Positions 13,138 to 23,418 of a DNA stretch of 64,000 bases are shown in pieces. Positions within the stretch are counted from its first letter, which is position 1. Every line of letters starts with the position of its first letter. A program made the position numbers and the translations under genes. The notes beneath the pieces are model-generated. The model saw nothing but the letters and a program-made list of their open reading frames with translations, was not told the origin of the DNA and searched no databases. This DNA is from Rhodocollybia butyracea (lineage: Eukaryota; Basidiomycota; Agaricomycetes; Agaricales; Omphalotaceae). Where the stretch lies: the NCBI GenBank assembly GCA_015501585.1, contig JADNRY010000264.1:1-64000 (forward strand), written 5' to 3'.

Positions 13138-13195
13138 GAATGGAATGGTGAAGGCGGGAAATTGTCCCGACGGTCCCGCCTTCACCATCCCATTC
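13138..13195. repeat. 22-bp-arm hairpin
   Basis: The left arm 13138-13159 and right arm 13174-13195 are inverted copies with one mismatch, separated by 14 bases. The core is GGTGAAGGCGGGA and its complement. It lies outside any recognised gene. Confidence 0.85.
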
Positions 13196-13634
13196 CCCTG
13201 CACTGGCCCGTGTTCTTTCCTGGTAAAGCTGACAATCCGAGTCGCCCTCACTGCTTGTGGATCTTTCTTCTGCTTGGTCCGACTAAAGACGGTTCAACGT
13301 ATGGCAGCCCCGTGAGTTGCCCATCATACAGGCGCTACCGATTTAAGGGCATTCAATCAATCTCAAGTCTTGCAGTATAGGGTACCTACTGAAACTTCAC
13401 TATACATACGAATAGAGGCGTTTTTTCCTCATTGGCGAAGGGACAGCAGCAGTATAACAACCTGCGCACTCGCGATGTTCCAAATTTTAGTACTAATTTC
13501 TTTTGCCATCATTAATTCTCCTCCCAGCTTCGATCATTCTCCTCCCATCATTCGTTCTCCTCCCCCATTCTCCAGGATTGACTAGCTCATTCTCCTCAGT
13601 TCTCCTCCCATCATTCTCCTCCCGGCTTCACTCG

Positions 13635-13815
13635 CGTGACAAGCTTGCGGTCTTCCACGATCGCGGTGGGACGTAGCGAGGAGAAATAGCGTCTCCTCGT
13701 TACAAGTGACGTCTTTAGGGTTGCTATTAGAGCGTATTTGCAGTCCGCTTGGTGACCTCGGCGTCTCCTCACTACGTCACACAGCGATCGCGGATGACAA
13801 CCGCAAGCTTGTCAC
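13635..13815. repeat. Short inverted repeat bounding about 180 bp
   Basis: CGTGACAAGCTTGCGGT at 13635-13651 faces its reverse complement at 13799-13815 (at most one base different). The enclosed sequence repeats GTCTCCTCGTTACA-like blocks three times. No target duplication is visible, so it is only a possible small fold-back element. Confidence 0.5.
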
Positions 13816-14693
13816 GCCGTCTCATTGTCTCCTCGTTACATGTCGCCTTTTTAGCGGTTGCAGATACGCTCTATTACCATATACGCTCTCTTTGTCACCT
13901 CGTGTGACGATCCGCGCAATGTCACTCAAGGCTATCCAATGTTTTTCTATTTCTCAACCTTGGTTCATGTAATGTTCTAATCATGCAACTAACGTCATTG
14001 GTGACGAGGCGCCAGAGTATCTGATTTCAATCAAATTTTCCTTTATTATCTTACTAACACTTCACTATGTTACCAGTAGACATCGACCTCGAGGGTTTAC
14101 TCGCCGCTGAAGAGGATGTGTGGGTTCAATGCTTAGAGGATGGGTATTCACTTGAGCTGCCAACGCGGGCGCCGACAATGCTTTCGATCATTCGACACTG
14201 ACCCCTTGGTCGGTCTCTTACGTACGACTGTCGCGACATCGTTGGAAGCCTCTCCCCATACCGACTCTGAAGATGAATCGATGACTCCCCACCTCTCCCT
14301 TTCACCACCAGCGCTAGCTCATTGGGAATAAAGAGCAAGAAAAGCATGAGTCGCAAAGCCCGGCAGAATCATGTTATCGCAGGTGACCATCTCGACAGGG
14401 GAACTGTGGTCCTGGCGACTGCGTCATATCTTCCGCTGGGAATTTTCTCCAGGGGAAGGAGTAGCGGTAAGGAACTCTAGTCACTTTCTGAATCGGAAAA
14501 ACCAGATACAATTATATAGATCGGAGTGTCTTCTCTTTTTGCAACTTTGACGGCCCTTCTTGGGCTACTTAGTGGGGGAGCTGTGTTGGCGATGGTGATA
14601 GCCGGTGACTTTTCTGCCATAGTTGTTATGGCCATGTATGCATTTATTACTACCTGGGTTTTCACTTTGTAGCAGGATTAGCTGGCCGGTATA

Positions 14694-14734
14694 TATGGGT
14701 GTCCTTATTGGACAAAAATAAATTGTAATTGTGC
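14694..14734 (+). repeat. Left terminal inverted repeat of the 6.8-kb transposon
   Basis: The 41 bases from 14694 match the reverse complement of 21463-21503 without a mismatch. Similarity resumes past base 50 with an AAATACCCATCATGATCATT block present at both ends. Confidence 0.92.
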
Positions 14735-14754
14735 AGCTCAAGACATTGAAATAC

Positions 14755-14925
14755 CCATCATGATCATTCTAAATCTCTAGTTCTTGTGCCATGATCATGA
14801 CAGAACTTTGTAATTGTGCCGTGATCATGATGGGATGATGTAATGATATACTCAATGCATAACCTGCCAATGATCATGCAATGCAAGCACAAAAGCCTGC
14901 CAATCTAGCATCGTGATCATGGCCA
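14755..14925. promoter_or_regulatory. Left subterminal TGATCA array, likely transposase-binding region
   Basis: The palindrome TGATCA, usually as ATGATCAT or GTGATCAT, occurs about five times in 170 bases, interleaved with GTAATTGTGC/GTAATTGTGCC repeats. The right subterminal region has the same motifs in mirror order. Repeated palindromes just inside terminal repeats commonly bind transposase; that role is inferred here. The region also lies upstream of the DDE gene and may contain its promoter. Confidence 0.65.
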
Positions 14926-15094
14926 TGACTGAAAGGATAGAATATTGTTACAAAATGATTTTGTGATTGCGACTGAGACTGTTATATTTGTGCCATCTAA
15001 CTAATGTATAGGCTTGACATAGGCCCAGGCGCTGGGAGGCTGTGCCTTAGTGAATCATTGACTGTCACAATCTCGCTTTATTCAATCATTAACC

Positions 15095-17263
15095 ATGTTC
15101 CATTCAGCTATAGTGAGATGGCTTGTGGCTCTGCTAGCATTCCTCAGTTCTTTTTCCAATTCAATGCCACAACCGGATCCTCTCCAGATACACACTCCCC
15201 GCACTATTCGTCGACGAGCATTGGAGCATGGCTTAGTTCAGCCTTCACCCCCAGTATATGTGACATATGAGGACCACGAGAGTGGTGAATCCCTTCGCAT
15301 CTACCGATCCTCAACAGCTCCCATGTCTACCCTTTCTGATGAGGAACTTGATACTGTAATTGGGCACATTTTGCAAGTCTTTCCAGCTTTTGGTCGCCAG
15401 ATGATTACAGGCCAGTTACGCCATCTTGGTCATACTGTTCCCAGAGCTCGCATACGTACCTCATATGAACGAGTTACTGGAGCTCCTGCCCATCTTACAG
15501 CACGCCCAATTGAGAGGCGCCGATACAGGGTAGCCGGTCCCAATTCACTTTGGCATCATGACGGTCAGCATGGTCCGTTGTATTCTTTTATTATCATTTC
15601 TTTTCTCTCATCTGGATTTGACAAAATAGCCCTCATTAGATGGCATGTAGTAATCCATGCCTTTGTGGATGGTTTCTCTCGCATGGTTATGGCCATCCAA
15701 GCAAATGGCAATAATCATGCAAGTACTGTTCTATCATTATTTCTGGAAGCCATTCAAGAGCACCAGACACCGAGCCGTGTACGTGGGGACCATGGTGTTG
15801 AGAACCTTGGAGTTGCACGATACATGGAAGAAAACTTTCGGGGTTCTTATATTTGGGGACGGTATGGATATTGCTTCAATAGATTTTACTCAGGTAGAGA
15901 CTGATATATTATTATAGGAGTGTCCACAATGTTAGAATTGAGCGGCTTTGGAGAGATGTCACTCAAGGGTTTGGAACCAAGTGGTACAATTTTTTTTATG
16001 ACCTTGAGGCCGAATGGGGCCTACAGCCAGACCTTGATGCCCATATTTGGCTCCTTCACTATATCTTCTTGCCAGCCATTAACGATGATGTTCTCGACTG
16101 GGCGGAGGCATGGAACCATCATACTATGACTTTTGATGGTGAGGAGCGACAGAGATCCCCCCGAGATATGTATTTCTTTGGCATATTGCAGGAGGGTTTG
16201 CGGGACCGGAAGGCATCATAGATGCCAGTGGACTTCTTGAACACCTTGAGGAGGAGATTGAGGATCTGGTGCACTATGGAGTAGATTGGCATGATATGGC
16301 TAACCCAGAACTTCTCAATCATCACAACCAGTATAACACCAATGATCTTGACAACCTAGGTCATCATACCTCCCGCCTAGGGATCCGCACCGTAACCGTA
16401 TACGGTTACGGCCGTATAGTTTACGGTCACTTACGGTATACGGTAGGACCGTAACCGTAACCGTAAAGAGATCCAAAAAGCCTCTTACGGTTAGGGTTAC
16501 GGGTATTATACGGTAATTTTACGGTATACGGCCGTATAAAAATTACTAAGACCTAAAACTTGAACTTTGCGCATATATACTCGCTTTGAATACAAGCTCA
16601 AGAGTCTCATATTGATTCTGGTATAGTATCACCACACAAACGGTCTCTGCATTCAAACAGAGGACCACCTCAACAACAAGTATATTAATTCCCACAGTGA
16701 TCTGATGTGGTGATGAAAGCTTATACCATTTTTTCCTGACGTTGAGGGCTCGATTTCAGAAAGCAAGCAATTCTTTCCAATGGAAATACCATTGGTGGTA
16801 TCCATATGGATAGAAAAGCAGTCAGATAACCTCCTTGCCGTTGTTGGCTCCTGGGTAATTTTACGGGCCGTATGGTACCCGTATACGGCCGTACATATAC
16901 GGTCAGTATACGGTATACGGGAGTACCGTAACCGTAACCGTAAACTAGCTTTGCAAGCCTTATACGGTACGGTTACGGGTACCCGTAAAACCGTAACCGT
17001 AAACCGTATTATACGGTTACGGTGCGGATCCCTACTCCCGCCAACCACCACATCTCTCTCTTATTGAGCTTCCAGCATTTGGATGCCCATTTGAGACTGA
17101 AGAGCAGCATGAAGTTTTCACGGATGCATTACTATGTCTTCCACAATACAGCTCACGGGATATGGCACAGCGAAAAACACTTTGGCTTGAAGCTCTTGAT
17201 TTTAGCTACCACTCTCTCAATATCATCATAACCTGCCTCAATGGATTATACATTGTTCGGTAA
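15095..17263 (+). pseudogene. DDE integrase-core transposase, three exons, frameshifted and MITE-disrupted
   Basis: Exons are 15095-15572, 15630-15861 and 15918 onward. The introns of 57 and 56 nt end in ATAG. The N-terminal region (ELDTVIGHILQVFPAFGR... then SYERVTGAP) precedes a retroviral-integrase-like core. That core has LWHHDGQH, then HAFVDGFSR, VRGDHGVEN and VRIERLWRDV, supplying the Asp, Asp and Glu expected of a DDE/D enzyme. It matches the integrase-core family seen in fish and mushroom genomes (I believe Pfam rva_4, PF24764). The role would be cutting and joining at the terminal repeats of the surrounding element. Two lesions are visible: a one-base deletion near 16205, and a 657-bp MITE at 16378-17034. 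The frame continues after the MITE (PFETEEQHEVFTDALL) to a TAA at 17261-17263. A consensus GTAAGT at 17260 may instead mark another intron and a short last exon. The start could also be the later ATG at 15163. Confidence 0.85.
16378..17034. mobile_element. hAT-like MITE, 657 bp, nested in the DDE gene
   Basis: The termini are TAGGGATCCGCACCGTAACC and its reverse complement. The 8-bp CTCCCGCC is duplicated exactly at 16370-16377 and 17035-17042. The first and last ~150 bp are dense arrays of CCGTAAC and CCGTATACGG words in both orientations. The middle ~300 bp is non-repetitive. Removing the element and one target copy restores a continuous reading frame across the site, so it is younger than the host transposon. 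Confidence 0.93.
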
Positions 17264-18858
17264 GTAAGATATTAATTCTGTATTTAGTGCGCTTCATTGA
17301 AATGCTATACCAGGTGTAATTCAAATCCTCCCTGAATACAAGTGCCAGAATCTGGAAATATAGGAACTTTACTTTGTTGTTAAAATATAAATTTTCAGTG
17401 CTCTTAGAACCTGATTGTGCTCAGTGAGCAGCACCGTAAAAATATGGCCTGTCAGTATACAGCCCATTAGATCTCAGGCTGGTCCCAACCAATATCAATG
17501 ATGCAAAATCATCTATTTGCCTATTTTGGAACCACCAGTGTATGGCTGAGTGCCAAATTCTGGCTTTACAAGGTACCTGTATAGCTGTAACACTGTAAAC
17601 TGTATCTTAGGGTTGCGGCCCAGGTGACGGCCAGATCCCTAACTTGTAATTGAGGGCTTGAATGGATTGGTGCACTCCCATGGATACTTAAATCAAAAGA
17701 TATGGCTTACAGTCAGTGCTGGGTTGTACTGTAAGCCATGTTTGAAGAGACCACCTTTCATTGCTGACAGCTGTAACTGTTACATGGTTACTAGAAACCA
17801 GTACATTACTGTATAGTATTGAGAATTCTGCACTCAGCTTTACGCTGTTTAGCAATTCTTTGTAAAGATATATGCCCCATTGCCCACAAGTCTCAAGAAT
17901 GAATGCAAAATGAATGTGTTAGTAAAGAGACATAATAAATGCTTTACTCCCTATTGGGTACCGTATGATAGTACACATGGCATCTGCTCAAGTATTGTAG
18001 ATTCAGTGTTATTTTTCAACAATCACTATTCACGAAGCTATATTTAGTCTATAATGAATTCTTAGTGCTGTGACAAAACGGACCGACAGATACATCACGT
18101 GATTGTTTGATCGGCGAGTCCGGCACCCTCTGAAAGTGCGATATTGCAGTTTCTTTGTCATCAATTTATACATACGAGCCGTTGATTAGCACACAATTGT
18201 GGGTGCAATCTGTCATGATCAGTGATTTTCAAAATCAGCTGCTTCAAGCGCTTGTGAGCACCTGAGGTACTCAATGGAATTAAGGATGGCAATGCTAAAA
18301 GTGCTATGCTCAAGCACTTTTTTCCAGGTGAAACTGAGATTGAGTATTCAAATGGGTCTGTGAAACCTGGCAGACAAATGTTGTAATGATTTGTGGCTCA
18401 AAAGATCTGACCACCCTGCTGGTGGCAGGTCGAGTATTTCACGTATATCTGTACATGTCAGTAATGACTAGCTATTGTGTACACGGTCTAAGGTCCTGTA
18501 TATGAAGTCCCCAAGGAAGTCCCACTATCCAAGTAGGTCTAATCCTCTATGATGTCATGCGATTTCAGTAAAATTGCATGACATCATTGAACAAAGCAGC
18601 AGATCTAATCTGGAAGGTTCTGTTTCTGCTGAAAGGCGAGTTCAAGCTGAGTCAAGTTTCAAATAATGAGCATGACCTCTCCCTGGACTCTAAGCTTCGA
18701 GTCGCAAGCACACTCCATGGTGATCGGCATCCAATTTGTCAGTGATGGCACTAGGAGATTCAGCGAGATGTTGTCATAAGTAGCTCAAGTTGAGGAAAAC
18801 CAGTATATTGCAATGGATAGTAACTCAACTCCTTAGATTCAAGCCTTAACAATTCTAG
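17264..18858. other. Non-coding spacer inside the 6.8-kb transposon
   Basis: This 1.6-kb spacer lies between the transposase gene and the second gene. I find no open frame with a motif and no terminal repeats. It may hold the promoter of the second gene. Confidence 0.5.
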
Positions 18859-20577
18859 ATGACCCAGCAGCTGCCCGAGAAACTCCTAACAGCAGAGGAG
18901 TTTTTAAAGGACAACTTTCCGGAAATTTCTCAAGAAATATATTGCCTACAAGACTCTAGGATTAGGGGACTGACAGGATACAGCAATTACCGTCTGTTCC
19001 ATCTTCTGCATCACATTTGCACTACCTTCAGCTTTGACATGCACACACGTCAAATCAATAAAATTATTGCTCGACACAATGGTATACAAGTTACACTAGC
19101 AGATGTATACCAGTGGTTAGGTCTCCGGGACATCAGCAATTTCACACAAATGTAAACGGTATAATTGTATACTCGGCGTAATCAAAATGCCAAATCATAC
19201 CCCATCATACCGCCCTGAGAGTCATTTTCAATATACTCTGGGTATAATTGTCATACCTGATTATACTGGATTATACGCTATTATGCATATCCATGTCGGG
19301 TGGCCTTGCTCACTGCAGCAACTACTTTTGAATATAAAATTTGTCAAGCCAATGAAGCCAAAGTTGTAGTACTGCAAAACATTATTATCCGAAGCACGTA
19401 ACCCAAGGCGGGTGGTCCAAGAAGTGCGCGGAAGCACAGGCGCAGAAAAAAAAAGCTTGAGTCAAGCGGCCGGCATTTGGAGATCTCGTGACAGCTGTAC
19501 AGTTCAGCTGAATTATATCTCACGACTTGATTGTCGAATACATTTGTGCTTTTTCCTCTGTCGATTTTCCTGTCAAATTTTCTTTCTCAAGTCACTCAAA
19601 ATCTCAAGACTTAGGTCAAACTCAAGCACTAATCAATCCTCTCTTTAAATTTATGCAAGTTGTAAGAACAAACGGAACCTTTGTGCAAGATGTCGAGCAA
19701 ACTGAACCGCAAACGCTAGGAAACGCTGGCAACGGAAGTCACAAAGGAACACTTATGACGAGGGATGATCCAATGGCCAACAGCATCAAGCATCTCCAAC
19801 GACTCTAACTTGTTTTCCTCTCATTTTTTTTCGGTGTGTGTTGGAATCTTACTTTACTTCTTGTTTACTTACTCGTCACTTTTTTTTTTAGAATTCAGCC
19901 TATCGGCCTCTTTCATTTACCTCATACATCTCTCGCAAATCAAACTTGGAATTCACCCTATCGAGGCGGCAGTAGTAATGCAATGGTGGTTGCAGCAGGG
20001 AATTTTTGGGAATGCACAGATCTTTGAGGGTAGAGAATGACTCGTTCGTTGTTTATGTTGTATGTACCACTGCTAGTTAGAGTTATTAGTCGTGTACGAG
20101 ATGGAATATACATATTTCATTATTACCCATTCTTCGTGACCATCTAATCTGGTATAATTGAGCGTGTAGAGGGCGTATAATCTGTATAATCCGTATAAAG
20201 CGCCGTATGATGGGCCAGACCCCCGAGCATAAACAGCGCATAAACGCGTATAATCCGGCATTTCCATTATGCACTCGGGGGTCTATACATACCGGATAAT
20301 ACCTTCCGAGATTTGTATAATCAGGCGTGATCGGGATGTATACATGCCAATCATACCCGATCACGATCATGGAGAAATGCTGATGGAGGGTACTTGGTCT
20401 AACAAAAGGCCTAACCTTAGCCAACTTTTTAGAGCGCTTCAGACCTTACAACAGGTTGTGAACAATCAATTGGCCAGCCCCCAACTAATTCAAGCTTATC
20501 GTCTCTGGTACCCCTATTACCTTTCCTGTGATCAGCTACTGCACATGGATGAGAAGGATTGGCAGCTCTATCTGTAG
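18859..20577 (+). pseudogene. Second gene of the 6.8-kb transposon, function unknown, split by insertion
   Basis: An ATG frame of 98 codons (18859-19155) ends abruptly in foreign repeat DNA. A second open piece, about 20340-20577, has similar composition and the same strand. The first piece begins MTQQLPEKLLTAEEFLKD and includes TRQINKIIARHNGIQVTLAD, a helix-rich stretch. The second is helix-rich too (LFRALQTLQQVVNNQ...) and ends in LYL. They may be two halves of one accessory protein, such as a DNA-binding or regulatory partner of the transposase, but no domain is recognised. The join cannot be set exactly, because the inserted sequence lacks clean target duplications and an intron may lie near it. 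Confidence 0.5.
19156..20350. mobile_element. Probable inserted element rich in GGTATAAT words
   Basis: It lies between the two halves of the second gene. Its left end (CGGTATAATTGTATAC) and right end (GTATACATGCCAATCATACCCG) are imperfect inverted copies. Words such as GTATAATC recur at both ends. The middle (about 19400-20040) is of different texture and has a possible intron (GTGTGT...TTTTAG), suggesting captured sequence. Target duplications are unclear, so the exact ends are approximate. Confidence 0.45.
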
Positions 20578-21134
20578 GCTGGAGAGTTACGGAAGTCTTT
20601 AGTATCCATTTGCCTTCCTTACAGAGTAATCTTAGTGCTGTGGTAGATCTATAATATTGTACCTGCACACATGTGCTGTAAAAAACAACGGTGGCCTCAA
20701 CTCCTAGACCTGTACTTATCAAGATACCAGGTGTTGAGGTTTGATTAGGAAAAGTTGAGGTCAAAGGCTATTGAGTCAAACCTTATGGTCACCTCCCTAG
20801 CACCCTACACCGAAATTGTATTGATGGAAGATAGTAATAGGAAATAAGGAAGGATGGTATGGCTACATAAGACCTCATACAGTAATGTGGCCTAGGGTGT
20901 AGTTTTTATAATTAGTAGCGGTATTGGCCAGCCATTACAGTCATAAGTATGGTTCAGCACAGCGTGTACATCTGCAAAACCTGGGTAAAATTTGGTTGGG
21001 GCTATATGCACCATTGTGTATCTGTACAGCTACTATTGATATGTATGCTCATTGGAATGAGCTATAAAATGATTACAGTCCTAGCTAGTTCAGGCTAGTC
21101 TATCTGGATTTGCTATGTGTTTTTCTGAGACTCG

Positions 21135-21440
21135 CATGATCATGTTACTTATTACTGCACATACAATCACAATCTTACTCTCTCTCTGCACAAAAGCAAT
21201 GACCAAAAAAGGCATACAATGATCATGACCATGATTGGAAAATACAAATTTGTCACATCTAGTTTGGTTATAGTGTTAATTTGCCAAATGGGCTTACACA
21301 TTGCCAGAGTGATCACGAGCAAAACACAAACTATCCCAGTGATCATTACACAATTACAATTTTACTCTATGATCATTGTGCAATTACAAAGTTTTATCAT
21401 GATCATGGTTCAAAAATTGTGGACCCTGAATGATCATGAT
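21135..21440. promoter_or_regulatory. Right subterminal TGATCA array
   Basis: About seven TGATCA palindromes lie in 300 bases, interleaved with CAATTACAA/CACAATTAC blocks that mirror the left end. It contains no gene. Confidence 0.65.
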
Positions 21441-21462
21441 GGGTATTTCTTTTCCTCAATCC

Positions 21463-21503
21463 GCACAATTACAATTTATTTTTGTCCAATAAGGACACCC
21501 ATA
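21463..21503 (-). repeat. Right terminal inverted repeat of the 6.8-kb transposon
   Basis: This is the reverse complement of the left terminus, followed immediately by the duplicated target GGTATA at 21504-21509. Confidence 0.92.
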
Positions 21504-21897
21504 GGTATATGCAAATACTGACGTACTCAGGAATGAACAAGGTGGAGAAAAAAAGCGCTGAATAACAAGTACTATTTCCTGTCTACAGCAAGTATGCATA
21601 TTCGAAAGTTATTATTCAGGTTTGCGCTTAAGTAGCACTAGGACGCCTAGCCAAGCTCCTGAACGGGTCAAACCAGGTTGCGTGAAATTCACTGAGGATG
21701 TTCCGGCACCTCTTCCTCAACGTTCAAATGTTCAACCCCCATTCCAGCGGAGCTTTTTGACTGACTGACGGATAGGAGTTAAGAATCTCTAATATCTATG
21801 AAGGGAATGTTAATATCCCAGTAAACCTGTTAAAAGCTTCAGCTCACTCGAAGAAAATATTATGGTAGAGGTATGCACTTGTAAAAGCAAATGACTC

Positions 21898-22395
21898 TTT
21901 AGAAAGCCCGGCCTTCATCCAAATCGTTGGGGTTGAAGGTTGAGTCAGTGTAGAAGCAACAAGCGCGCGCAGAGCTAGCAAAATCAAAGTCGTTCTCAAA
22001 GTTCCAGATTGCAGTACGAATCCTATTACAAAAAGTCAACAGTGAATGAAAAAAATGAAAAAAAAACTTACGTTGAGTTATCCCAGTCAAACTCTACAGG
22101 GCAGAGCAAACCTCCGGTGATGTTGTTTTGTATGCCACGTTTACTGCGATCCTTCAACTCGAACTCCTCAAGGAGTTCAAGCTCAATGACTGGCGGCGTA
22201 GGAAGAACAGTAGGTTGGAGTTCATCAAGCTCGTCGCTATCATCGTCGGTAGGTGGCTTGTGGTAGCTGTGCAGACGGTAGCTGTCATACTGGGTTTGAA
22301 TGGTATCTATAATAGCCCTTCGTACACATCAACAAGTCGCGGGATTTCACGTCAAAGCTGTCTCATGATGGTATCTTCATCTGACTCCCTGTCGT
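21898..22395 (-). pseudogene. C-terminal part of an agaricomycete hypothetical gene, degraded
   Basis: Reading leftwards, an open stretch includes a repeated-acidic region (DDDSDELDELQ), then ELLEEFELKDRSKRGIQNN and LLCPVEFDWDNST. A GTAAGT...TAATAG intron of about 48 nt lies near 22026-22073. After it come IWNFENDFDFASSARACCFY and a stop near 21899. The LCPVEFDWD block recalls a fungal domain of unknown function (DUF6698-like, from memory). Upstream, the same protein needs one stop-codon bypass (TGA where CGA would give Arg) and one frameshift near 22310. The 5' end is lost at the hairpin and the solo LTR. Function is unknown. Confidence 0.5.
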
Positions 22396-22468
22396 TCCAT
22401 TATATCTTCCCCTGTCTCAAAGATACAAAAAGTTTTCATATCTTTGAGACAGGGGAAGATATAATGGA
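22396..22468. repeat. Perfect 30-bp-arm hairpin
   Basis: Arms 22396-22425 and 22439-22468 are perfect inverted copies (starting TCCATTATATCTTCCCCTGT), with a 13-base loop. It sits 19 bases from the solo LTR at 22488 and at the broken 5' side of the gene remnant. The same peptide words (IFETGEDIM) therefore appear on both strands. Confidence 0.97.
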
Positions 22469-22687
22469 TAATGGATTGCTCTGCGCTTGTTATGACTCGA
22501 TCAATAGTCTCGTCCAAACCTTCACAGTACGTAACTTGGCAGTAAAAATGATAAGAGAAATTAATGAGATTATAGAGCAAGCCTTTCCGTTCGTTGAAAC
22601 CGCTAGGCAAAAAATATATACTCAAACAACTAGGCTCAAGTAAAGTTAGTAACTAGTTTGTAATACAAAACTCACAGAAGTTATTAT

Positions 22688-23090
22688 TTGGAGATAGCTC
22701 GACAAATAATAATAATAAGATTACCCTCGGAGATAGCTCAACAAGCAGTAATATGAATCAGAACTAGTACTCGGAGATGGCTCAACAAGTAGTAGTGAGT
22801 GTGGTGTCTAGTACTCGGAGATAGCTCAACAAGTAATAGTGAGTGTGGTGTCTAGTACTCGGAGATAGCTCAACAAGTAATAGTGAGTGTGATGTCTAAT
22901 ACTTGGAGATAGCTCAACAAGTAATAGGAAGTTGCAACTCGGAGATAGCTCAACAAGTGGCAATTAAAGAAGTATTCACTAGGAGATAGCTCAACAGGTG
23001 AATGTTAGTGGATACAACTTGGAGTTAGCTCAACAAGATGTATAAATGTGTATTGTAACTTGGAGATAGCTCAACAATATACAATGAGTT
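22688..23090 (+). repeat. Minisatellite, about ten units of 36-45 bp
   Basis: Each unit starts with CTCGGAGATAGCTCAACAAG or a near variant and ends with a variable tail. Three central units (about 22770-22900) are almost identical 44-mers ending in GTGTGGTGTCTAGTA. It lies in the presumed transcribed (R/U5) part of the solo LTR. Confidence 0.93.
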
Positions 23091-23185
23091 GGTCTGGTGA
23101 TTCACACAAGTGATAACAGCAAACAAGTGGGGGTTTGGATTTAAGAAAAATAATATGTCTACCGTACATTGGTAAATCTAGCCTT

Positions 23186-23196
23186 CTTATATACTG
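23186..23196 (-). promoter_or_regulatory. Candidate LTR TATA box
   Basis: The minus strand reads CAGTATATAAGAAGG here. It lies downstream, on that strand, of the TGAGTCA array and upstream of the minisatellite. This is the order expected for a U3 promoter driving leftward transcription. Confidence 0.5.
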
Positions 23197-23239
23197 TTTA
23201 ATATGTACTAGTTAGGAAATGCTGCGGAATGACTAGATT

Positions 23240-23418
23240 TGAGTCATAACTGCGGAAATGCTGCGGATCAGTCAGCATGACTGTGGAATGGTGTGCAATG
23301 ACTGTTACTGAGTCATTTAAGCGGAACTGCGGATGACTGATGTTGAGTCATTCAGTAGAGTCATGGATGACTGATATTGAGTCATTTAGTGGAACCGGAG
23401 TTGACTAATAATGAGTCA
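23240..23418. promoter_or_regulatory. Array of five TGAGTCA sites in the solo LTR
   Basis: TGAGTCA begins at 23240, 23309, 23344, 23378 and 23412, the last four spaced 34-35 bp. TGA(C/G)TCA is the binding site of bZIP factors of the Gcn4/Cpc1/AP-1 class (established knowledge). The position 50-230 bp upstream of the TATA candidate suggests upstream activating sites. Confidence 0.7.

Larger units (their letters stand above)
12430..14693. other. No confident gene; local inverted repeats and pyrimidine motif
   Basis: The region 12450-12870 is AT-rich and featureless. A 44-codon ATG frame at 14068-14202 has no motif. The notable structures are listed separately: the hairpin at 13138-13195 and the inverted repeat at 13635-13815. 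Between 13505 and 13635 the motif ATTCTCCTCCC recurs about seven times in loose tandem. Confidence 0.5.
14694..21503 (+). mobile_element. 6.8-kb DDE DNA transposon with 6-bp target duplications (IS3EU-like candidate)
   Basis: Both ends begin with the same terminal inverted repeat starting TATGGGTGTCCTTATTGGAC. It is identical for 41 bases and recognisably similar for over 150 more. The 6-bp sequence GGTATA flanks both ends exactly (14688-14693 and 21504-21509). Inside are a DDE integrase-core gene (15095-17263) and a second plus-strand gene of unknown function (18859-20577). Two later insertions are also present. Subterminal regions carry many TGATCA palindromes. Six-base duplications with TAYGG-type ends fit my memory of the eukaryotic IS3EU group in Repbase, but I could not check this. 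The element may be a poorly described group in fungi. Both genes are damaged, so this copy is probably inactive. Confidence 0.88.

Noticed and set aside
20086..20424. Minus-strand 112-codon frame as a gene
   Set aside because: It runs through the GTATAAT-rich end of an inserted element; low-complexity chance frame.
22688..23090. CRISPR-like array of repeats with variable spacers
   Set aside because: Units are degenerate and spacers are tandem variants, inside an LTR of a eukaryotic genome; no cas genes.
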